NCBI GenBank assembly: GCA_013287545.1
Contig: JABDDQ010000005.1
Span: 1-60,032, forward strand
DNA from: Bacteroidota bacterium
GTDB taxonomy: Bacteria > Bacteroidota > Bacteroidia > B-17B0 > Aurantibacillaceae
DNA: 60,032 bases
Reading direction: 5' to 3'
Below are positions 54,867 through 60,032 of the stretch, one piece after another. How positions within the stretch are numbered: position 1 is the first letter of the stretch; each line of letters starts with the position of its first letter. The notes under the pieces were generated by a model. The model searched no databases, had not been told where the DNA came from, and saw only the letters and a program-made list of their open reading frames with translations. A program made the translations under genes and the position numbers.

Positions 54867-54917
54867 CAACAGCAATTATTCCTACGGAAAATAAAGGCAT
54901 TTAAACGCACAAAAACT

Positions 54918-56126
54918 ATGAAACACGAAGCATTTATAATAGACGGTATACGAACACCAATAGGCAATTTTGGAGGCTCTTTAAGCGAAGTTCGCGCGGA
55001 TGATTTAGCCACTTTAGTACTAAAAGAATTATTAAAACGAAACCCTAAAATAGACCCTGCCGCCATTGAGGATGTTATATTAGGCTGTGCCAACCAAGCG
55101 GGCGAAGATAACCGCAATATAGCTCGTATGGCTTTGTTGATGGCGGGTTACCCAATCAATGTATCGGGACAAACGGTAAACCGTTTATGTGCATCAGGGC
55201 TTAATGCCTGTATGGAAGCAGCACGCGGTTTAATGCTGGGCGATGGTTTGTTATATGTAGGTGGCGGTGTTGAAAACATGACCCGTGGTCCGTGGGTTAT
55301 TAGCAAAACAAGTTCGGCCTTTGGCAGAGATGCCCAAATGTTTGACAGCAGTTTTGGCTGGCGCTTTATTAACCCAAAACTAAAAGAAATGTATGGCGTT
55401 GATAGCATGGGCGATACCGCAGAGAACGTTGCTGAGCAATTTAAAATAAACAGAGAAGATCAGGATAAATTTGCTGTTAACTCACACTTAAAATCTTCAA
55501 AATCAAAACAATCAGGCAGGTTAGCTGAAGAAATAGTTGCAGTAACTATTCCTCAAAAAAAGGGCGACCCTAAAATATTTGATGCTGATGAATTTATAAA
55601 ACCAAACTCAAGTATAGAGATATTGGCTAAACTAAAACCTTCGTTTAAAAAAGACGGAACAGTTACTGCCGGAAACGCATCGGGTTTAAATGACGGAGCA
55701 GCTGCTTTATTATTAGCATCTAACGAAGGCATAAAACAATTTGGGTTGAAACCTTTAGCACGTGTTGTATCAATGGGCGTTGCAGGGGTTGAGCCTCGCA
55801 TTATGGGCATTGGCCCTATTGAAGCTGCTAAAAAAGCGTTGCAACGTGCCAACCTAACCATGAAAGACATGGACATTATTGAACTTAACGAAGCTTTTGC
55901 TTCGCAAAGTTTAGCTTGTATACGTGCCTGGGGCTTAGCTGATGATGATGCCCGTATTAATCCAAATGGTGGTGCTATTGCTATTGGCCATCCATTAGGC
56001 ATGAGTGGCGCACGCATTTTAAACACAGCCGCTTTGGAGTTACACAAACAAAATAAAAAATATGCTTTAGTTACTATGTGCATTGGTGTTGGCCAAGGCT
56101 ATGCTATTGTTATTGAACGTGCTTAA
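54918..56126 (+). CDS. Acetyl-CoA acyltransferase, PcaF/PaaJ-type thiolase
   Basis: Cleaves 3-oxoacyl-CoA with CoA. The 402-residue enzyme has the nucleophilic Cys91 in VNRLCASGLNA, the catalytic His in AIGHPLGMSGAR and the second Cys in MCIGVGQG. The segment GWRFINPKLKEMYGVDSMG near 150-168 is a PcaF (3-oxoadipyl-CoA thiolase) signature rather than a FadA one, but the beta-ketoadipate genes are not next to it. I use the ATG at 54918, since it begins at the conserved N-terminus (MKHEAFIIDGIRTPIG). Confidence 0.88.
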   Translation: MKHEAFIIDGIRTPIGNFGGSLSEVRADDLATLVLKELLKRNPKIDPAAIEDVILGCANQAGEDNRNIARMALLMAGYPINVSGQTVNRLCASGLNACMEAARGLMLGDGLLYVGGGVENMTRGPWVISKTSSAFGRDAQMFDSSFGWRFINPKLKEMYGVDSMGDTAENVAEQFKINREDQDKFAVNSHLKSSKSKQSGRLAEEIVAVTIPQKKGDPKIFDADEFIKPNSSIEILAKLKPSFKKDGTVTAGNASGLNDGAAALLLASNEGIKQFGLKPLARVVSMGVAGVEPRIMGIGPIEAAKKALQRANLTMKDMDIIELNEAFASQSLACIRAWGLADDDARINPNGGAIAIGHPLGMSGARILNTAALELHKQNKKYALVTMCIGVGQGYAIVIERA

Positions 56127-56135
56127 AAAATTTAT

Positions 56136-56858
56136 ATGGGTCATTTAAAAATAGATGCTTGTTTTTCTCCGTACCTGTACCCTGTGTATGCCGATACCGA
56201 AAGTATAGTAGTTGTCATTGATGTTTTTAGAGCCACATCGGCTATATGTGTAGCCTTTGCCAATGGTGCCGAAAAAATAATTCCGGTAGCGAGTGTTGAA
56301 GAAGCCATGCAATATAAGCAACAGGGCATGTTAGCCGGTGCCGAAAGAAATGCCATTAAATTAGAAGGTTTTGATTTTGGAAACTCACCTTACGATTATA
56401 TGGGCGAACACGTAAAAGGCAAAACAATTGCGCTTACTACTACTAACGGTACACAAGCCATTGAGGCTGCCCGACAAGCCTATAAAGTTGTTATTGGCTC
56501 ATTTTTAAATATGGATGTTTTATGTGATTGGCTAATTAAGCAAAACAGAGATGTGTTACTTTTATGTTCGGGTTGGAAAAACAAATTCAATTTAGAAGAT
56601 TCGCTTTTTGCAGGGGCAGTTACACAGCAGTTATTAGATAAAAGCAAAAATTACCATTTAGGAGATGGCTGTCTGGCTTTAAAATATCTTTACCAGTTAG
56701 GTAAAGAAAGACCAACTAAATTTTTAAGCTACTCTTCTCATAAAGAAAGATACGCCAAACTACAATTAAAAAAAGATATACGTTATTGCTTGATGCCAAA
56801 TTCAGCCCCCGTTGTGCCTGTGTTAGAAGGCAAGTTTTTGGTGAAGGCTGAGTTGTAG
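56136..56858 (+). CDS. comB: 2-phosphosulfolactate phosphatase family protein
   Basis: Family enzyme that releases phosphate from 2-phosphosulfolactate, a step toward sulfolactate and, in methanogens, coenzyme M. The 240-residue protein shows VVIDVFRATSAICVAFANGA near residues 27-46, GNSPYDYMGEHVKGK and LTTTNGTQAIEAA near 98-110, the family's conserved blocks. Its partner enzymes are not adjacent. It begins 10 bp after the thiolase stop and may be cotranscribed. In this phylum the product could feed sulfonate metabolism, which is inference. Confidence 0.88.
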   Translation: MGHLKIDACFSPYLYPVYADTESIVVVIDVFRATSAICVAFANGAEKIIPVASVEEAMQYKQQGMLAGAERNAIKLEGFDFGNSPYDYMGEHVKGKTIALTTTNGTQAIEAARQAYKVVIGSFLNMDVLCDWLIKQNRDVLLLCSGWKNKFNLEDSLFAGAVTQQLLDKSKNYHLGDGCLALKYLYQLGKERPTKFLSYSSHKERYAKLQLKKDIRYCLMPNSAPVVPVLEGKFLVKAEL

Positions 56859-56908
56859 TTATCATCTTTGTTTGATTATTTATTTACAATAAAATAAGGC
56901 GATAAAAA

Positions 56909-57802
56909 ATGAACAACAATAATTCAGATGTCTTTGCTGGTAGCAAACAAATTCAGGTTAAGGATGAAACTAACGGCATTTCATTTTCAGTTTTAGTTCA
57001 TTATCCTACTCATCAGCCTTCATCACCAACAAATTTTGGACCTTATACGCTGGATGTTTGTGTAGATGCAAAAATTATAGCTGGTCAATTTCCTTTAGTT
57101 GTAGTTTCTCACGGCAGAAGTGCCGCAAATGGTTCTTCTTTTCGTTTCCGAACAATTAGCACATTTTTAGCAAAGAGCGGATACATTGTTGCATGTATAG
57201 AACATTATGGAAATGATCATCCTGATAAAAACTTCCAAACTTCTATAGAAAATCTTAGTTATCGTCCAAAGCACATCAGTTTAACTATTGATAATTTACT
57301 TTCTGACCAAACTTTTGGGCAAAGCATTTTATTTGATAAGATTGCGATACTTGGGCATTCGCTGGGTGGCTATGCTGCATTGGCAGTAGCAGGTGGGAAA
57401 CCTTGGGCACAAACAGGACAACCAATAGAAGTGCAAAACGACCCAAGAATAAAGGCATTGATACTAATGGCACCCGCAGCGGCCTTCTTTATTCCTGAAC
57501 ATGCGTTATATAAAGTAGATATTCCAATGCTGTTATTAATTGCTGAGCAAGACGAAATAACACCACTAAAATGGACAGCTGATGTTATATTAAATGGAGT
57601 TCCGGATAAATCTAAAGTGACACTTAAAACAATAAGTAACGCAGGGCATTTTTCATTTATTAGTCCATTCCCGGCGGCAATGAAAAAACCAAATTTTCGT
57701 CCGGCCACCGACCCGGAAGGTTTTGATAGAGAAGAGTTTCATAAAATACTACCTACAGAAGTACTTAATTTTCTAAATGAAAAATTATTGTGTATTAATT
57801 AA
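56909..57802 (+). CDS. Alpha/beta hydrolase
   Basis: The 297-residue enzyme has the nucleophile elbow GHSLGG with Ser151, an acid residue in LLIAEQDEITPLKWT near residue 212, and a catalytic-type His in NAGHFSFISP near 247. The fold resembles dienelactone-hydrolase or platelet-activating-factor-acetylhydrolase-like families. There is no signal peptide. The substrate is unknown. Its last 4 bp overlap the convergent ftsE-like gene. Confidence 0.8.
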   Translation: MNNNNSDVFAGSKQIQVKDETNGISFSVLVHYPTHQPSSPTNFGPYTLDVCVDAKIIAGQFPLVVVSHGRSAANGSSFRFRTISTFLAKSGYIVACIEHYGNDHPDKNFQTSIENLSYRPKHISLTIDNLLSDQTFGQSILFDKIAILGHSLGGYAALAVAGGKPWAQTGQPIEVQNDPRIKALILMAPAAAFFIPEHALYKVDIPMLLLIAEQDEITPLKWTADVILNGVPDKSKVTLKTISNAGHFSFISPFPAAMKKPNFRPATDPEGFDREEFHKILPTEVLNFLNEKLLCIN

Positions 57803-58473
57803 TTACTCACTTCAACCACCACACCGTTTTCGCATTTAAGGGTGCGTGCAGGGAATTTGTTATACAACAGCATATCATGCGTGGCAAATAAAACCGATGT
57901 ACCTGTTTTACTTATATCAATAAGCAATCGCATAATTTCGGCTGATGTATCAGGGTCTAAATTACCGGTTGGCTCATCAGCTAAAATAATTTCGGGTTGG
58001 TTTAGTAAAGCACGGGCCACGGCAACACGTTGTTGCTCTCCCCCCGATATTTCGTAAGGCATTTTTGCATGCTTGCCTGTTAAGCCTACTTTTTCTAATA
58101 CCGAATGGATTTGCTTTTTCATTTCTTCCTCATCGTTCCACCCGGTTGCTTTTAAAACAAAACGGAGGTTTTCAAAAATATTTCTATCAGTCAGTAATTG
58201 AAAATCTTGGAAAACAATGCCCAGTTTTCTACGTAAAAAAGGAATTTCTTTGCTGCTAATTTTGCTTAACTCATGTCCTGCTACGGTAGCCGTACCCAAT
58301 TTAACAGCGACTTCGGCATACAAACATTTTAGTACCGAACTTTTACCGCTGCCTGTTTTACCTAATAAATATACGAACTCACCTTTATTTACGTTTAAAG
58401 ATAGGTTGGCTATAACAACACCTGTTGATTGACTGATGCTTACATTATTTAGTTGGATAACAGACGTGCTCAT
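57799..58473 (-). CDS. ftsE: FtsE-like ABC transporter ATPase
   Basis: The 224-residue ATPase has Walker A GKTGSGKS at 38-45, the signature SGGEQQRVAVARALL, Walker B IILADEPTGNLD and H-loop LFATHDMLLYN. These match FtsE, which pairs with the membrane protein FtsX in cell division and control of peptidoglycan hydrolases. No ftsX gene is visible next to it, so a LolD- or MacB-like ATPase is an alternative. A palindrome, GTTACTA-T-TAGTAAC, lies just upstream. Confidence 0.85.
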   Translation of the reverse strand: MSTSVIQLNNVSISQSTGVVIANLSLNVNKGEFVYLLGKTGSGKSSVLKCLYAEVAVKLGTATVAGHELSKISSKEIPFLRRKLGIVFQDFQLLTDRNIFENLRFVLKATGWNDEEEMKKQIHSVLEKVGLTGKHAKMPYEISGGEQQRVAVARALLNQPEIILADEPTGNLDPDTSAEIMRLLIDISKTGTSVLFATHDMLLYNKFPARTLKCENGVVVEVSN

Positions 58474-58489
58474 TTTTATTTTTTGCTAA

Positions 58490-58504
58490 GTTACTATTAG
58501 TAAC
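58490..58504. promoter_or_regulatory. 15-bp palindrome upstream of ftsE-like gene
   Basis: GTTACTA and TAGTAAC are perfect arms around a single base, 17 bp upstream of the ftsE-like start and in the gap between two divergent genes. It has the size of a repressor site; no regulator is visible nearby. Confidence 0.35.
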
Positions 58505-58614
58505 ATTTTTTAACGTGCTTATGATACAGCAACTTTAAACATATTAAGGTTGATAACTTGAACTGGTATAAATTTTTAAAGACTATCTGCAAGCTAATTT
58601 TACCGCATTCAACA

Positions 58615-60032
58615 ATGACTTTATTTAAACTAAAACATAGCATTACAAGAGGTAAGTTTTTTGCTTCTTTGTTTTTATATCTGTTTGTTTTTTCGGTTTC
58701 GGCCCAAAAAACAACCATATATATAGAACCTGATAGAGAATTTAAAATAGGAGTTGAACTTTTTGACAAAAAAAAAGTTTGGAGCTGCTATGAAAAGTTT
58801 TCAGAATATTATTGAGTCGCATAAAAACAAAAAAGACCTTACTCGCATAGATGCCGAATATTATACCGCCGCATCATCTATCGAACTTTTTAATAAAGAT
58901 GGTGAGTGGCGCATGCATCGTTTTATTGAGCAACACCCGGAAAGCAATAAAATTAAATGGGCTTATTTTTATTTAGGAAAATCTAACTACAGAAAGAAAA
59001 AGTATAAAGAAACCATTGAGTACTTAGAAAAAGTTGACATATACGACTTAAGTAAAGAAGATTTAGCCGAGCTTTATTTTAAACGTGGTTATAGTTACTT
59101 ACAAACCAATAATACTGAAAGAGCTAAAAACGATTTATACGAAATTAAAGATGTAGATAATAAATATGCTAAACCGGCTAACTATTATTACTCGCACATA
59201 TCGTACACTGAAAAAAATTATGCTGTAGCCTTAGAAGGTTTTACCCGTTTACTGAATGACGAAACGTTTGGCAGTGTAGTGCCTTATTATATAGCGCAAA
59301 TTTATTACCTGCAAGGCAAGTACGATGAGGTTATTAAGGTTGCCCCTGCCCTACTGAATGATAGTCAGTTTGTACAAAAGGCAAGCGAAATAAACAGAAT
59401 TATAGGAGAGTCGTACTACAACAAAAGCCTATATAAAGAAGCCATCCCTTATTTATTAAAAGGTTTTACCGGTACAGCAACCGATAATTACCAGTTGGGT
59501 TATGCTTATTATAAAGCCAACGATTTAAAAACCTCTACCCCCTACTTTGAAAAAGCAACTACCAAAAACGATTCGTTGGCGCAAAATGCTTTTTACTATT
59601 TAGCTGATTGTTATTTGAAATTAAATGATAAACCAAAAGCACGCAGTGCATATTATTCTGCTTACAATTTACAGTTTAACCCAAACATTAAAGAAGATGC
59701 TTTGTTTAATTACGCTAAGCTTTGTTACGAAACCGGGTTTAGTCCGTATAACGATGCTATCCGTTATTTTCAGCAGTATATAACTGAGTATCCTAAATCA
59801 CCTAATAAAGAAGAGGCTTATACTTATTTGATTAACTGTTTTCACTCTACCAAAAATTATGCAGGTGCTATGCGCATTATTGAAAAAATGAACTCAGATG
59901 ATATACGCATTAAACAAGTATATCAAAAGCTGGTTTATTTTACGGCTGTTAATTTTTACAACAACACTACTCCCGATTCGGCTAAAAAATATTTTAGCAT
60001 GGCACTTAGGCTGAATACAGATGCGGTTGTAT
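58615..60032 (+). CDS. TPR-repeat protein, frameshifted as read and cut by the window end
   Basis: The ATG at 58615 begins a signal-type leader (ASLFLYLFVFSVSAQ) and then FKIGVELFDKKK. After nine As at 58768-58776 the frame stops at 58815. With eight As the frame would continue as DKKKFGAAMKSFQNIIESHK, straight into an open frame that runs from 58777 to the window end with no stop. That frame shows TPR-like repeats (for example KWAYFYLGKSNYRKKKYKE, AELYFKRGYSYLQTNN, AFYYLADCYLKLNDKPKA). The protein is probably periplasmic, about 470 residues within the window, with more beyond it. Confidence 0.8.

Noticed and set aside
54827-55117. 97-codon upstream extension of the M23 peptidase
   Set aside because: It lies antisense to the conserved N-terminus of the thiolase, crosses the predicted promoter and has no family similarity; the ATG at 54826 gives a standard start.
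58777-60032. Separate intact gene starting at the ATG at 58790
   Set aside because: The residues before it (FGAA) continue the family-like pattern and the upstream piece supplies the signal peptide, so one frameshifted gene is the simpler reading.

Overview
This window is a densely packed, AT-rich chromosomal segment from a member of the Bacteroidota. Four things point there: proteins ending in type IX secretion (T9SS) sorting domains, the phylum-specific promoter element TAnnTTTG upstream of many genes, families largely confined to the phylum (IPExxxVDY, DUF4294, lipoprotein-type TamL), and A-rich translation starts without Shine-Dalgarno sequences. I see no rRNA, tRNA, CRISPR array, insertion sequence or prophage. 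No gene-free stretch exceeds about 260 bp. The genus cannot be fixed from this sequence.

Layout. 1-6152 (+): the end of an unknown gene, gatB, a secreted FnIII-like protein, biotin carboxylase accC, a lipoprotein, a DUF4294 protein and a 2'-5' RNA ligase-like protein. 6149-8789 (-): pfkA, an unknown protein and a LuxE-like acyl transferase. 8818-13672 (+): a lipoprotein, an IPExxxVDY protein, pyruvate kinase, an EamA transporter, a YigZ/IMPACT protein and an M42-like peptidase. 13682-15635 (-): cytochrome c maturation genes ccmB-ccmC-ccmD-like-ccmE, where CcmE is the unusual CxxxY type. 15701-16939 (+): glutathione peroxidase and bacillithiol deacetylase bshB1. 16946-20230 (-): trmH-like methyltransferase, ABC exporter and a Rossmann-fold protein. 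20260-26569: tamL (+), lgt (-), purN and rnr (+).

26825-36607 (+) is the most coherent system: one run of genes that encodes a whole reductive pyrimidine catabolic route. An NCS1 permease and a fungal-type cytosine deaminase supply uracil. PreT/PreA reduce it, dihydropyrimidinase and beta-ureidopropionase open and decarbamoylate it, and a class III aminotransferase plus a CoA-acylating semialdehyde dehydrogenase carry beta-alanine to acetyl-CoA. A long leader with an inverted repeat precedes it, an internal hairpin separates preT/preA, and a strong bidirectional terminator ends it.

36646-45682 holds envelope and secreted proteins: two small secreted proteins, a kelch/galactose-oxidase-like T9SS cargo, a DEAD-box helicase on the other strand, and a 1432-residue T9SS protein with five near-identical tandem repeats. 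45790-49633 (+): an LTA-synthase-like phosphotransferase, L-2-hydroxyglutarate oxidase and a secreted unknown. 49669-50488 looks like a rearrangement scar (a headless VPS10-type fragment, a small unknown gene and a repeat-like motif). 50573-54826 (-): rpsA with a structured leader, an APC permease and an M23 peptidase. 54918-57802 (+): a PcaF-type thiolase, comB and an alpha/beta hydrolase. The window ends with ftsE-like (-) and a TPR protein (+) that is frameshifted at an A9 run and runs off the edge.
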